Positions 24,477-35,607 of a stretch of DNA of 64,000 nucleotides are shown here, piece by piece (position 1 is the first letter of the stretch; each line of letters starts with the position of its first letter). Below the pieces are notes generated by a model, which was not told the origin of the DNA, searched no databases, and worked only from the letters and a program-made list of their open reading frames with translations. This DNA is from Irpex lacteus (taxonomy: Eukaryota > Basidiomycota > Agaricomycetes > Polyporales > Irpicaceae). The position numbers and the translations under genes are program-made. Location: NCBI GenBank assembly GCA_001986395.2, contig MQVO02000013.1, positions 620,001-684,000 of the forward strand, written 5' to 3'.

Positions 24477-26792
24477 CTAAGACGACTGCTTGCCGGCTGC
24501 TGTAGGACCAGGAGACCTCGACGTCGCCCTGGTAGATGTACTCCCACTCGTAACCTGCGCAAGAGGCTGAGTAGATCTCAAATTCGCGTTCGATGCCCTC
24601 CTGGGGGTCCTCACATTCGAGGTGGTTGGGTTCGAGTTCCTCGGAGACGCGGCCGACGATCTGCTCCCTGTTTCCCTCTCCCGCTCGTTTCTCCTCGAAC
24701 CCCTTCTATTATGTGTGTGCTGCCTCGACGGAGAGTTAGAAGGAGGGAGTACGATCGGCGCGGGTGCAATCATATACACAGCCGGTACACCCTGTTGTCC
24801 ATTTCCTCCTGCTACAGCCATATTCATACCAGGCATCTGGAACGGTGTAGGCATCGGTATGGGCATCGGCGTCGGCTGTCCAGCAGCACCGTCAGACCCC
24901 GATCGGCCTCTCCTCCTCGACGTACTGACACCAGCGCCAGTAGCTTGTACGTGTGGAGAGCCAAGTGGTGAGGGGTAGACATACAGTGGCTGGGGACTGG
25001 TGTAGTAATAGCTGTATGGTGACATAGCCTGCGGAACGTTCTCTCCCACACCGACACGCGGGGAGGTCGTAGGCGATAGAGATGATATCGTGAGGCCCAG
25101 ATCGTGTCGTGGCCTGTGACCAGGTGCCATACGCGAGTCAAGCGAACTGATATCTGTACCACCAGAGAGGGGTTCCCTCGTGCGTCTGCCGGTCGTAGGA
25201 GGACGTCGATGCGCTGGCATACCAGGGAGGTCAGATGGTCTCGTCTGTAATCTCGGACGAGTGCCAGACGGATAATGTCGTCGATGTGTCTGTGTAGGTG
25301 TCGCGAGAAGATCCAGCTTCTCGTGGTTCTCTTTCGTGTACCACGACGTACCAGGTTTAGGACCAGTGTACCGTGCTCGACGGGACTCTGCCGGACTGTA
25401 CGCTTCTGAGATGCTCGTGGGCGAAATCCACGGGAGATGTATGAGGTCGGTGATGAACTTGCCCAATCGATTGATATGCGAGCTTAATGTCGTGTCCGGG
25501 AGCTCTTCTTCGGTTGGCTCGCTCATGGCGTCGTAATCAGCGGTAGGTTGTAGATCGACTTCTTGTGGTGTCTGGGGATTTACGGGTGCGGTGATGAGCG
25601 TACCATCATGCGGATTTGGAAGTAGTTGGGTGTCGTCAATCTGATCAGGAATAGTGATCGGATTTTCGCTTTGTTCAAGTTGGTCGTCGGGAGTGAGTGG
25701 TCCATGAGACTCTGGCGTATGGTCTGCTGAGTGAGAAAGCTCGGGGTGCGGGAAGATAGCATCTGGTGACCGTTGAGCTCCTTCAAACGGGCGAATGCTC
25801 CCCGCATTACTAGTATCCGCCAGAGATACTCGCGGGATAGGAGGTGGTTGTGCAGGCATAGGAGCCGGGACAGACAGTGGCGCGAGCGAAGGTTTAGGTC
25901 CGAACCCCGTTAAGTTCTTCAATCCACTCCAGAATCCCCCAACGAACTTCTTCTTGCCTTTTGTCTGCAAGGGAGGTGCAGTCACGAGGTCCGGCATCGT
26001 ACCCGGCATGTCCTCCTGTCTATTATCCACCATCACATTCATCGGAACAAGTTCCTCCTCTGCTTCAGATACCTCCGCAGAATCCTCTGGTATATCCAGC
26101 TCATCCCCGTCAACTTCCTGTGGTGGCGACTGCGCATAGCGCTCCTGCTCCTGATAGACTCGAGATTCCTGCTCCTGTTCGAGAGATGATCGATGCAGAT
26201 CTGTATCATTCTCTGCAGCGACAACAGCACCGTATTGTCGTGGCCGTGACTGGGTATGCGTATAGCCGTACTTGGGGGGTGGCGTGTTCGGATGTCCTCT
26301 TGGGTCCCCGTATTGTGAAGGAGCAGGTGTAGACGCGTGCATTGGCTGGAACAAAGAGCCATTGTCATTTATTCGCATGGGAGTGGCTTGCCCGCCAATG
26401 GTCGCCCAAGTACCGCGTGCAGTGGTTGCTGGGTATGAAACGTTTGTGGGTGCTCTCGCGAACCAGGGCATAACAGCCGGATCTAGCGGTCCAGTCTGAG
26501 CCATATCTTCAGGGGGTATCGGTGAACCGAAAGGAATGGGAGTACGTGTAGGGTCATCATTCTGGGTAAGGCGATGAACTGTAGGTAGGGGGGAGGCGCG
26601 ATATGACGATATGCCCATAGGAGTGGACGCTGCTGGTGGTCGACCAGTTCCTGGGAGTATCCAGCTGGGATTCGAGAGGCCAGGATCCAGACGAGTACGG
26701 TTACCAGGATAGGGATCATACTCCCGGCCGACACTGGCAGTGGTATCAACGTGCATAAGCGCACCCTCGGGATAGTCAAAGTATTCAGACAT
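24477..26792 (-). CDS. Long disordered protein, intronless
   Basis: A single uninterrupted frame of 771 codons, starting MSEYFDYPEGALMHVDTTAS and rich in Pro, Ser, Thr and Gln throughout. The only compact, hydrophobic-looking segment is FVGGFWSGLKNLTGFGPKP at about residue 285, perhaps an amphipathic helix for membrane or partner binding. A second mildly conserved block, HINRLGKFITDLIHLPWI, is near residue 435. The C-terminal third is Arg/Ser/Thr-rich. No signal peptide or catalytic motif. It is head-to-head with the ATIC gene, about 750 bp away. Absence of introns over 2.3 kb is unusual beside its intron-rich neighbours. I have no functional assignment. Confidence 0.75.
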   Translation of the reverse strand: MSEYFDYPEGALMHVDTTASVGREYDPYPGNRTRLDPGLSNPSWILPGTGRPPAASTPMGISSYRASPLPTVHRLTQNDDPTRTPIPFGSPIPPEDMAQTGPLDPAVMPWFARAPTNVSYPATTARGTWATIGGQATPMRINDNGSLFQPMHASTPAPSQYGDPRGHPNTPPPKYGYTHTQSRPRQYGAVVAAENDTDLHRSSLEQEQESRVYQEQERYAQSPPQEVDGDELDIPEDSAEVSEAEEELVPMNVMVDNRQEDMPGTMPDLVTAPPLQTKGKKKFVGGFWSGLKNLTGFGPKPSLAPLSVPAPMPAQPPPIPRVSLADTSNAGSIRPFEGAQRSPDAIFPHPELSHSADHTPESHGPLTPDDQLEQSENPITIPDQIDDTQLLPNPHDGTLITAPVNPQTPQEVDLQPTADYDAMSEPTEEELPDTTLSSHINRLGKFITDLIHLPWISPTSISEAYSPAESRRARYTGPKPGTSWYTKENHEKLDLLATPTQTHRRHYPSGTRPRLQTRPSDLPGMPAHRRPPTTGRRTREPLSGGTDISSLDSRMAPGHRPRHDLGLTISSLSPTTSPRVGVGENVPQAMSPYSYYYTSPQPLYVYPSPLGSPHVQATGAGVSTSRRRGRSGSDGAAGQPTPMPIPMPTPFQMPGMNMAVAGGNGQQGVPAVYMIAPAPIVLPPSNSPSRQHTHNRRGSRRNERERETGSRSSAASPRNSNPTTSNVRTPRRASNANLRSTQPLAQVTSGSTSTRATSRSPGPTAAGKQSS

Positions 26793-27542
26793 GGTGGGCG
26801 GCGGTCAAAGAGCTGACTGTGCTAGTTGGCTGTCGAGTTGCACTTGACACGTGTAGCTAAGAACGCACTGCTGGCATGTTTAAGAGGCTTCATCCATTGT
26901 CCACCGAAATGAAACGGGGCTTCTAGAAGATGCCTGCGGCATTGCCTAGCACGACTCACCCGCAGTCCACTTATAAGCCGTAGACGGCACATAGTCATGC
27001 GACAATAAGTTAGCGCATATAACGTAGCCGCAGAATCCTTGCTCAAGCCCGCCAAACGTGCTATGCCAGTGCTCGACGGCTCGGAGTGCCATGTTTTGAC
27101 CTGTTATTGAAGGACTTATCAATATGAGTGCTTAAATTACAGAACGTCTAGAAGATGAGTGTATCGTAATCTCACCTGCGTCTATGAACGCAACATGCGT
27201 AAGAGTGCTGGATTCAGCTGCAATGTGGCTGCGTACTTCGTCCACGTGTGTAAGTCGCTCGAACTCTGTGCGATACAGTGAGGGCTAATAGTAGCCGCGT
27301 GATGTACTTGCCTTCAGAGCATACTTGGGATGCCGCAATCGTAGACAGGCTGTTGTACACATCTCCAGCAGTCAACGGCCATCGTGACAGATCTAGAGAA
27401 TTACTAAAAGACTTCTTGAATTTGACGCCCATTGAGGTACTAATGGGCGCCTATGTTAGATTAAGTCAGGGAGTCACAGATCTTGAAAAATCTTTCTACT
27501 ACTTACTTACTACGACACTCACTCGGTTTTTGGCATTCCAGC
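26793..27542. promoter_or_regulatory. Divergent intergenic region
   Basis: 750 bp between the disordered-protein gene (minus) and ATIC (plus). No clear TATA box. A 111-codon plus-strand frame at 27278-27613 overlaps the first ATIC exon out of frame and looks accidental. Confidence 0.4.
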
Positions 27543-29615
27543 ATGTCTACACCCATCGGTGGGCACTTTGCATAGTTCTGCATCCAACAGAGTCGCTCAT
27601 CGAGCTTGTTTAAAAGCGCTGCTCTCGGTCTACGACAAGGCCAATCTTTTGGACCTTGCAAGTGGCCTCCATGACGCCGGAGTACGTCTGTTGGGATCTG
27701 GAGGTACGGCGAAGAAGATCAGGGAGGCTGGCATACCAATTGAGTACGTATACGCCTGAATCTGGTTTCTTGCCTCTCTGATTAATGCTTAGGGATGTTG
27801 CCGATATTACCAAGGCACCTGAGATGTTAGGTGGGCGCGTCAAGACGCTCCACCCTGCTGTGCACGGAGGTGCGTCCATAATGCATGACTGTACAAACCT
27901 TCGTGATACTAAATTCGAAGAAGGTATCCTTGCTAGGTCCATCCCTTCAGATGAGGCGGACTTGAAAGCCCAGTCCATCTCACCTATCTCCATCGTCGTC
28001 TGCAACCTCTATCCTTTCACGGACACCATCGCCAAGCCCGACTGTACTCTCGCAAACGCGGTCGAAGAGATCGACATTGGAGGTGTTACACTCTTACGCG
28101 CTGCGGCTAAGAACCACGAACGTGTCTCTGTTCTCTCGGATCCAGCTGATTACGTCGAATTCTTGGAAGCCTGGAAGAAGGGTTCTGGCGATGTCGGACA
28201 GACGATTCGCAGTAAATTGGCCTTGAAGGCCTTTGAGCAGACAGCAAAGTATGACGATGCCATCAGTGGTTACTTCAGGCAACAATACGCCTCGGCGGAT
28301 AACACGGAAGACAAGTTCACTGGAACTGTTCAACGAGTCGCTCTCCGCTATGGTGCTAACCCACATCAAAAGCCTGCTCAGGCGTACGTAACTGAGGGAG
28401 AACTTCCGTTCAAAGGTGATTACCTTTTCTGCCGCACCTTTTCTGGCCATTGCTCACATCATGCAGCGCTGTACGGCTCTCCGGGCTACATCAACCTTCT
28501 TGATGCGCTCAACTCATATGCCCTTGTCAAGGAGCTCCAAGAGGCTCTCAACCTCCCCGCCGCAGCTTCGTTCAAGCATGTCTCACCCGCTGGCGCCGCC
28601 GTTGGAGTTGAGCTGAACGAGACCGAAAAGAAGGTCTATGGCGTTGATGACCTCAAGGAACCTCTTACCCCACTTGCTGCTGCCTACGCCCGCGCTCGCG
28701 GGGCCGACCGCATGTCCTCCTTCGGAGACTTCATCGCCCTTTCTGCGCCTTGTGACCTTGCTACCGCCAAGATCATTTCACGTGAGGTCTCAGACGGTAT
28801 CATTGCCCCAGGATACTCTCCCGAGGCGTTGGAGGTACTCGGGAAGAAGAAGGCCGGGAAGTACTGTGTTCTGCAGATCGATCCCAGCTACAAGCCGGCA
28901 GAGATTGAGACCAGACAGGTCTATGGCATTCACTTGCAGCAGAGACGTAACGATGCCAGGATCGACGCTTCTCTGTTCTCTAACATCGTGACGAAGAACA
29001 AAGAGGTAATATGACTTACACTCTATTGATCTCAGCAGTACTGATGGTTTAATTGTACCATAGTTGACGAACCAGGCTCTGACCGATCTCATAGTCGCCA
29101 CCCTTGCACTCAAGTATACTCAGTCCAACAGTGTGGCCTACGCCTACCGCGGCGCCATCGTCGGTATCGGCGCAGGTCAACAGTCCCGTATCCACTGCAC
29201 CCGTCTCGCAGGCCACAAGGCCGACCTCTGGTGGCTCCGTCATCATCCTCGCGTGCTCGCATTGCCATTTAAGAAGGGCGTCAAGCGCGCTGAGAAGGCT
29301 AACGCCATCGATCTTTTCGTTGGTGGTGAAGTTCTCGAGGGTGGAGAGAAGGAGCAATGGGAGAGTTTGTTCGAGAGCGTACCTGAGCCTCTCACGGAGG
29401 AGGAGAAGAGGGACCATGCCAAGCAGCTGAGCGGCGTCGCATGCTCGAGCGACGCGTTCTTCCCCTTCCCAGATAACGTCCACCGTGCGTTCAGGAGCGG
29501 GGTCAAGTACCTTGCTGCGCCCAGTGGAAGCGTAATGGATGCGGAATGTATCAAGGCTGCGGATGAGCATGATATCGTGTTCGCGCACACGAACCTTAGG
29601 TTGTTCCATCATTAA
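27543..29615 (+). CDS. ADE16/ADE17: Bifunctional AICAR transformylase/IMP cyclohydrolase (ATIC)
   Basis: Catalyses the last two steps of de novo IMP synthesis in the cytosol. Exons 27543-27558, 27617-27743, 27793-28415, 28467-29005 and 29064-29615 give 618 residues. The start is [20 protein letters not shown]. The cyclohydrolase half shows [19 protein letters not shown] and [14 protein letters not shown]. The transformylase half shows [23 protein letters not shown] (the catalytic Lys-His motif), [35 protein letters not shown] and [17 protein letters not shown], ending NLRLFHH, all diagnostic. The third intron is 51 nt and has no in-frame stop, so unspliced RNA would stay open. The size is close to other fungal enzymes. 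Confidence 0.96.
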
Positions 29616-29771
29616 GTGTCAGGCAAGATAGGATGACGAAGTATACAAAAAGCTCGGATGTATTGAATAGATTAAACAGGGTATGCCACAAACTGAAATG
29701 TAGCCACTAGATCGTTAAATGTCGACCGTTTCCCAATCGTTCCCAGACTTGGATGATAACTTAGAGTCTGA

Positions 29772-30456
29772 TCAGGGCCCTACCATGCCTAGTACGTCCC
29801 CTACAAGCGCAAGGCCCTCCGCCCTCTTTCTTGCCTTGCGCCTCTTCATCTTTCGCAGCATGAGGTAGACAACGATAGTCATCAGTTCATCCATGTCATG
29901 TTCCGTCTGTCTGTTAGACTCGAACTCAACGTCAGGTATGCGAGCTTTCTTTTCTCGTCGCGAACCTTTAGGAATATTCGCTTGTCCAATGTCGGTGCCG
30001 TCCCCTCGTTGAAGCTGAGTGTATTGCACCAAGTCATGGTTATGTTTTCCCTTTCATAGAAATGATGAATTGTGCTTACCATCCATGATCCCTTCTCTGG
30101 AATCCAGACGTATGTCCGTCCACTGCTCGCCGTAGATACGCGCTTCCTAAACCGTATTCGTCAGATTAATGTGGGCGTGGCTTAACATTAATTGAGAAAC
30201 CCACTTCGAAAACGCTTTCCCCTTCTTCAGTACCTCCTCAACCTTACTCCAGTACTCATCAAGCCAATTTCGTCCGACCATACAGTCGCACTCTGATATT
30301 CGCGACTATGTAGTCCCGACCAATGTGATCGTGCCGTGACATAGTCACGGTGTGGCTCATACGAGGTATGGAGAGTCGATAGACGACTTGATCTTGCTCG
30401 TCGACTATGTCGGACATCATCTTGGAAGATTTGGATGTCGTGAAATAAAGTCGCAT
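29772..30456 (-). pseudogene. DUF6593-like gene, copy b, apparent frameshift
   Basis: The family layout is visible. The start MRLYFTTSKSSKMMSDIVDE is followed by DQVVYRLSIP and the core strand YIVANIRVRLYGR. The frame then shifts by one base near 30270-30285 and continues as GRNWLDEYWSKVEEVLKKGK. An intron (GTGGGT...TTTAG) leads to the signature RTYVWIPEKGSWM, and a second intron leads to the last exon, 29772-30032, with QTEHDMDELMTIVVYLMLRK and a basic end. Both introns splice in phase, so only the one-base shift breaks the gene. A sequencing error, a real recent frameshift or an unrecognised intron are all possible. It is more divergent from copies a and c than they are from each other. Confidence 0.6.
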
Positions 30457-30965
30457 TGTTTAAGTAGCGTGGGGTATGAAGCTGATAGAATCGCAAGTAG
30501 GTTTCCTTTGACGGGTGCATAAGATGTGATATACCCCGAAGAAGCGCTCTGGAGGAGTCCTCACTCAGGCTGTGCTAGTGGCTGTGATGCAGTCCAGATT
30601 CGTCCGGGTTGGTGTAGCGAAGCGGAGTACGCAATAAACGACAGATCACGAGAACTCCACTTGTGTCATTGCGCAGATGGAGATCGGTATGCGCTGTGCT
30701 GGCCGGAAATACTCGTAGTGACAGTATACTGGTTCCTGTGTTACATCAGCTGGGCGTGTACAAATGGAATGTGCTGATACATATCTAGAGGGTCTTGAAG
30801 CTTTGAGGATCTTCTGCGGCACTTCCTGAGATTTGCGCATCGTCAAGTTGTTATTGAACATGTGCATTCGGCTCTCATGCACCACGATTGTCACGTCCGA
30901 GGTTATGATACTTCACGGAGCGCCAAGATCCACGGCATCGGCAACGAATCTGTTTCTGGCCCACA
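30457..30965. other. Divergent intergenic region between DUF6593 copies b and c
   Basis: About 500 bp. Short frames on both strands have no recognisable content. Confidence 0.4.
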
Positions 30966-30975
30966 TATATAAAAG
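30966..30975 (+). promoter_or_regulatory. TATA box of DUF6593 copy c
   Basis: TATATAAAAG, a full TATA consensus, ends 45 bases before the ATG at 31021. Copy a also has a TATA-like element at a similar distance. Confidence 0.7.
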
Positions 30976-31020
30976 AGACTCAGCGAAGCAACAATATTCG
31001 GCATTCTCAACCCACTCACC

Positions 31021-31663
31021 ATGGAGTTACATGCAACGCGCAAAGACGCTCTCAACACTGAGTTGCTCGACTTGCAGAACACCCCGCTGTACCACATCTC
31101 CACGACGCGTGCGTCGTATTTGAGCCAACGCACCACGACAATAACGAAGTCGACGCCAGCGGAAAGTGTTACGGTCGCACAGATCGAGTGGCATCCTCGC
31201 TTGAGCCCTACCATCCTGCACTTTCGCGGAAGAAGCATGGATATTGAGGACTACATAGAAAGACCTAATAGGTTTAGGAGGTGAGCGAGTGGGGTGGTCG
31301 ATGACATAATGTGAACACTTACCCATGCGACTGACCAGGTCAGAGCATTTTACTTCCTTCACTGGCCATCGCTACCAATGGGAGAAAAACACCGTATGCT
31401 TCTAAAATGCACAGACTTCTACTCATATCCACTAATTCTGCCTTCTTGGACAGCTGGTAGACTCCAAAGGTAATGAGGTGGCGAAATGGCACAGGCCCAT
31501 CGGATTCTTCGGTTCTGGTGGTCCTCCGTCTCTCCAACTGTCCCAGGACGTCCTGGGCGACATGGATGAAGTCGTCCTGACAGCTATATACAATCAAGCG
31601 ATGTATCAGAAGCGAATGCAAAGAGCGAATAACGCTGCTATAGCTGCCAGTGTATCGTGTTGA
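31021..31663 (+). CDS. DUF6593 protein, copy c
   Basis: Three exons (31021-31280, 31339-31393, 31454-31663; 260, 55 and 210 nt) encode 174 residues. Motifs in order are LLDLQNTPLYHISTTR, VAQIEWHPRLSPTILHFRGR, the G..YQW exon SEHFTSFTGHRYQWEKNT, VAKWHRPIGFFGSGGPPSL, and MDEVVLTAIYNQAMYQKRMQ. Exons 2 and 3 match copy a in length and phase. No signal peptide or membrane segment. A strong TATA box lies 45 bases upstream, suggesting regulated rather than constitutive expression. Function of the family is unknown. Confidence 0.85.
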
Positions 31664-32266
31664 GTTGAAGGAGAAGATATTGTATGTAGACGTGCTGAAA
31701 TATAATAGGGTAATCTGTAATGCTTCAACGTCAGATGCTGTAAATATCAATGTTCGACGGTGAATAGTATGAAAAGTCATCTGTAGGTCAGTGGGTGTTA
31801 GAAATAACAAGGCACGGATCGCTACGTAAGCCACATACCTATCGAATAGCCCGTGCGTTGTATAGTTTGCTGTATATATACAAGGATAGTCAATGTAGCG
31901 CAAGACGTAACAGACTAGGCTCGTTAACCAGCCTCTGTACTCGTACCTATAACAGACAAGCCCCCAGGAGATAGAAATGAGCGCTATATCCCGCTTCGTC
32001 TTCGAAAAGGTCCACCAAGTTTTCTCGAGAATAAATAGTATGCTATTGCGTGAACAAGCGATGCGGTGTGATGCGACAAGATGAGAGAGGAAAGGCAAAC
32101 AAGAAACCAAAATCATTAATAAGATGAGATAGAGGGTGGGGTATGTGCGATCAAGGAAGGGTAGGTGTCGACGTAGCAGGCGAGGCAGCAAGATGGATGG
32201 CCAAGAGTTGCGCGTGAATAACGTCCAAGATAGTAGTGTAGTCGCTCGTGCTCCGAGATAGAAGAC
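31664..32266. other. Convergent intergenic region
   Basis: About 600 bp between two genes pointing at each other. A long antisense frame crosses it but overlaps the DUF6593 exon out of frame and is not considered real. Confidence 0.5.
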
Positions 32267-34229
32267 TTAGGGGAAAGAGGGAGCTGTGGCTGTCGAAGGG
32301 GATTTTAGGGGTGACAGCGGCGTTCCAGCACGGGCCACTGATACTGGAATGGAAGATATCGAGCCGTTTTGTCCACTCGTTCGCATGAGGCGACGTAAAC
32401 GAGCCAGCTCGTCCGAGAGATTCCTGTGTGATTACGACGCCTGTTCAGAAACAAAGTAAGAAATTCGGATAAGATGAGAACGTACTTTGCCGTTTGTACA
32501 GCACCATTGTCCTCCCTCGCCGACCTGTCGACCTCTTCCCTAAGTTTCTGGATCTCGACCCGTAGCCCTTCTTCGACCTTCCGCCGAGCCTCCTCTGCCT
32601 CCTCTTTCAATCGCTTCACTTCATTCATCCCTGAGCCTTCGCTTTCTCTCTGCTTGTTCACCTCCTCAACGAGCTTGAGATACTTCTTCTTCACTTCGTC
32701 GGCCTCCTTCCGTAGTCTCTCCTCCCTCTTCCTCATCTCCTCTCGTAGCGAGTTATGATCCTGCTTGAACCCATCTACCAGCCCTTTGACAGAGTCTCGT
32801 AGAGTATTATACTCCCTCTCTGCTTTTTGTGTCCGAGCCGTCGACTCAGCCAGTGAGGATTCTATCTCCCGGATCGTCTTCTTCGATATCGTGGTCTCGG
32901 ACTTCAATGCAGACTTTAATGACAAGGCCTCTGCTTCCGCCCTGCGAGCACGTTCCAGGACCTTTCAAGGATATCCTGTACTTAATCACCAGGATAACCA
33001 GAATCTTCACAAGCACTCACCTCCTGCAGCAACCTCTCTTTCCTCGCCACCACGTTATTCAGCCCTTCATTCTCCAATCTTAGCCGTTCTCTCGCTTCCT
33101 TCAAGTCCTCCACCTGCCTCGTCAGCATGCTAGCCTGCCGCTGACTAGCCCTGAGCTGGCCCCTCGTGTTTTCCAACGCGTTCTTGGCATGTAGAACACC
33201 CGCTTGTAGATCAGCCAGGACCTTGGTCGTATTTCCCGGAGCGAACGAAGAGCGTTTGTTGGGAGAGATGGGAGGTAATGATGATGAGGAAGCTTGGAGG
33301 TTGTCGTTCTCTTCAGCCAGGGCGCGTGCATTACCTGGCAGGCATAGCCACATAGGTCAGCGTCATGAATTTTGACATATCCGAGAGTGTTCGGAGGAGT
33401 GTCGGGAGATATATGGATATGATTATACGTAAGGATTGGGAAACTCACCTACAGAAGCCACTGGTATTCCTGCAGGGCAGAAAAAGGGAGTTGTTAGCAA
33501 ACGGAATACACGCTTCAGTAAGATATAGGGGAGATGACAGGTAAAGGAGTGATCACATACGACTGAGCGTACGCGTGGGACTCGATTGTCGTTTGCTCGG
33601 CGATGTGATAGGTATGCCCTCTCTGATCTCATCTCCATTGAACGATGGTGATCGACCTATGGTCTTAGGTAATGGCAGATTCGACTCTCGTCCAGCGAGG
33701 GTCGACAACACCTCGAAGCTCGAGCGCCGTTTGGCAGTCTTGAACGGAGAGGTCGCGCTGGTACTTCCGTTAGAAGTCGAGTACGCTGTCGGTGAGGACG
33801 GATCCATGTCGTAGATATCGTATTCGGTGGTTGAAAATGTACCAGGTGGGTATGGTCGAGGACCAGTGCGGATGGAGTTCTCGAGAGAGTGTAGTTGAGC
33901 TTGCTGGTGGCGGATGTTGTGCTTCAAAGTGGACATCTGCGTCCTGATCGCGACTACGTGAACAAAGCGACAGTCAGCATGAATGCGTAACGAGGGAGAT
34001 ATTGCATAAATTGCTCTTCCGCTTCGCGCCATGCTGCAGGGCCAGTAGTGGAAATACAGCCGGGCGCCACGATAACCTCATCCATAAGGAGGACAATAGA
34101 CACACCTTGCTCGTCTTGTAGGTTGACGATTGGACTTGCACGGCCGTTGCTGGATGCACGAGAAGATGGCCGAGATGGGCTACGCGTCCTAGAAACCAAA
34201 GGTGATGACAGGTACGACGATGAGGACAT
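32267..34229 (-). CDS. Coiled-coil protein, She3-like
   Basis: The start MSSSSYLSSPLVSRTRSPSR is followed by a Ser/Arg/Pro-rich leader and a first helical block (AIRTQMSTLKHNIRHQQAQL, which starts after an intron near 33958). Then come a Ser/Pro-rich linker (KRRSSFEVLSTLAG) and a long coiled coil from TTKVLADLQAGVLHAKNALE to LRVEIQKLREEVDRSAREDN. The last exon begins NLSDELARLRRLMRTSGQNG and ends at the TAA at 32267. I recall Agaricomycete proteins with this layout annotated under SWI5-dependent HO expression protein 3 (She3, an mRNA-transport adaptor), but this rests on overall pattern rather than a specific catalytic motif. Short exons near 33440-33480 are uncertain. Head-to-head with cardiolipin synthase, 244 bp apart. 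Confidence 0.65.
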
Positions 34230-34473
34230 TGACAGGTGGAATGAGTAGAGAATGATCCAGAGAGCGAGTGGACGCTGGGCGAGAGCAAGAAAGCAAGCAC
34301 AGAGTCAGAGATGAGTATCGATGAGTGGAGATGAGCGTACAACACCAGCCAGAGCAATGAGCGGAAGGTCGACGTCGACGTCGGACGTTGAGTCGTCGGA
34401 CGGCTGCCTCATTCGGCAAGACAACTCGTTCGGTTACATAAGCGCCCATTGACCACCTCTCTTCTAGTCTGAA
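34230..34473. promoter_or_regulatory. Compact divergent promoter
   Basis: Only 244 bp separate the two start codons. It contains GTCGACGTCGACGTCGGACG near 34370-34390, a direct GTCGAC/GACGTC repeat that includes the TGACG-like core of bZIP sites. Shared control is an inference. Confidence 0.4.
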
Positions 34474-35607
34474 ATGATCCTCTCTCGCTCAGTCTTTCGC
34501 TGTACTCGCAGCATCTCTCGGAATGCGTCAATATCTCTCCGAGTAAATATTGCGCCAATACCAAAACCAGTCTGCTACTCAAGAGTCGTACTTGCCCCAT
34601 GGAGGTCGTTTCGGTGGAGTGCGGTAACGCGTGGTAGTGGGCAGCCACAGCTTCCGGAACAGCAACCCACAAAACCAAAACTTACAGAACGCTTAAGAGA
34701 GAACATCTACACATACCCAAACCTTCTCACTGTCTCGCGTATACTGGCATGTCCCGTGCTCGGCTGGGCAATCGTACAAGACAACTTCGTACTTGCAACC
34801 TCCCTGCTTGCCTACGCAGGGCTCACAGACTTGGTTTGCAACTCCTCCGTCATACCGCCGTTGGAGAGATAAACTCATGCGCGTGGATTCACGTCTTTGC
34901 CAAAGGTTGACGGATGGATGGCGCGTAGGTTCAACATGCGCTCCGTACTGGGAACCATACTGGATCCTGCGGCAGACAAGACGCTTATGACAACGCTGAC
35001 AGTGACTCTCGCGTTCAAAGAGCTTATTCCGTGTATGTAATCCTAAACAATACACAGTGACTCTACTGAAGCGGGAATGACGCGTGTAGTACCGCTCGCT
35101 ATCATCATACTTGGCCGCGACGTCCTCCTCAGCCTTTCGGCGTTCTACATCCGGTATACCTCGCTCCCTCCTCCAGTACGTGCCATTTCCTATTTCATTG
35201 ATTTTATAGGACTACTACATACTGCTCACTAGAAAACATGGGGACGATACTGGGACTTCTCATTACCTTCAGCGGAGGTTCGGCCGACAACAATTAGCAA
35301 GGTGAGGACCATACCCATTCACTAAGAAGTGGCTAACCGTCTCGCAGTATAACACGGCTTTGCAACTTCTGCTCATGGGGGTCACTACTATCAGCCCTCT
35401 GATACCCCACGACATGCAACTAGGATTGCAAGCTCTACAGTGCGTGATTTATCTGTATGATACTCGCCCACTGACCAATCTCTAACTCTCTTCCATTTGT
35501 GCAGAATAATCGTCGGCACAACAACATTGTGGAGTGGGGCATCGTATCTGTGGACGAAAGATGCTATTCGTATCGTCAAGCAGCCCCGCGTACCGCCAAA
35601 CCCTTGA
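34474..35607 (+). CDS. CRD1: Cardiolipin synthase (mitochondrial CDP-alcohol phosphatidyltransferase)
   Basis: Transfers a phosphatidyl group from CDP-diacylglycerol to phosphatidylglycerol in the inner mitochondrial membrane. The N-terminus is Arg/Ser-rich and lacks acidic residues (MILSRSVFRCTRSISRNASI), a plausible mitochondrial presequence. The first conserved part is IYTYPNLLTVSRILACPVLG. The catalytic CDP-alcohol motif D(x)2DG(x)2AR(x)8G(x)3D(x)3D is reconstituted exactly across one intron: TDL is joined to VDGWMARRFNMRSVLG, then TILDPAADK. Later exons give LAIIILGRDVLLSLSAFYIR, STYNTALQLLLMGVTTI-like helices and IIVGTTTLWSGASYLW. Six or so exons; the stop is at 35605. All catalytic aspartates are present. 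Confidence 0.9.

Noticed and set aside
31340..32191. 283-codon minus-strand frame with hydrophobic segments
   Set aside because: Its C-terminal part is antisense to the DUF6593 copy c exons, it has no family match that I recognise, and composition explains the hydrophobic runs.
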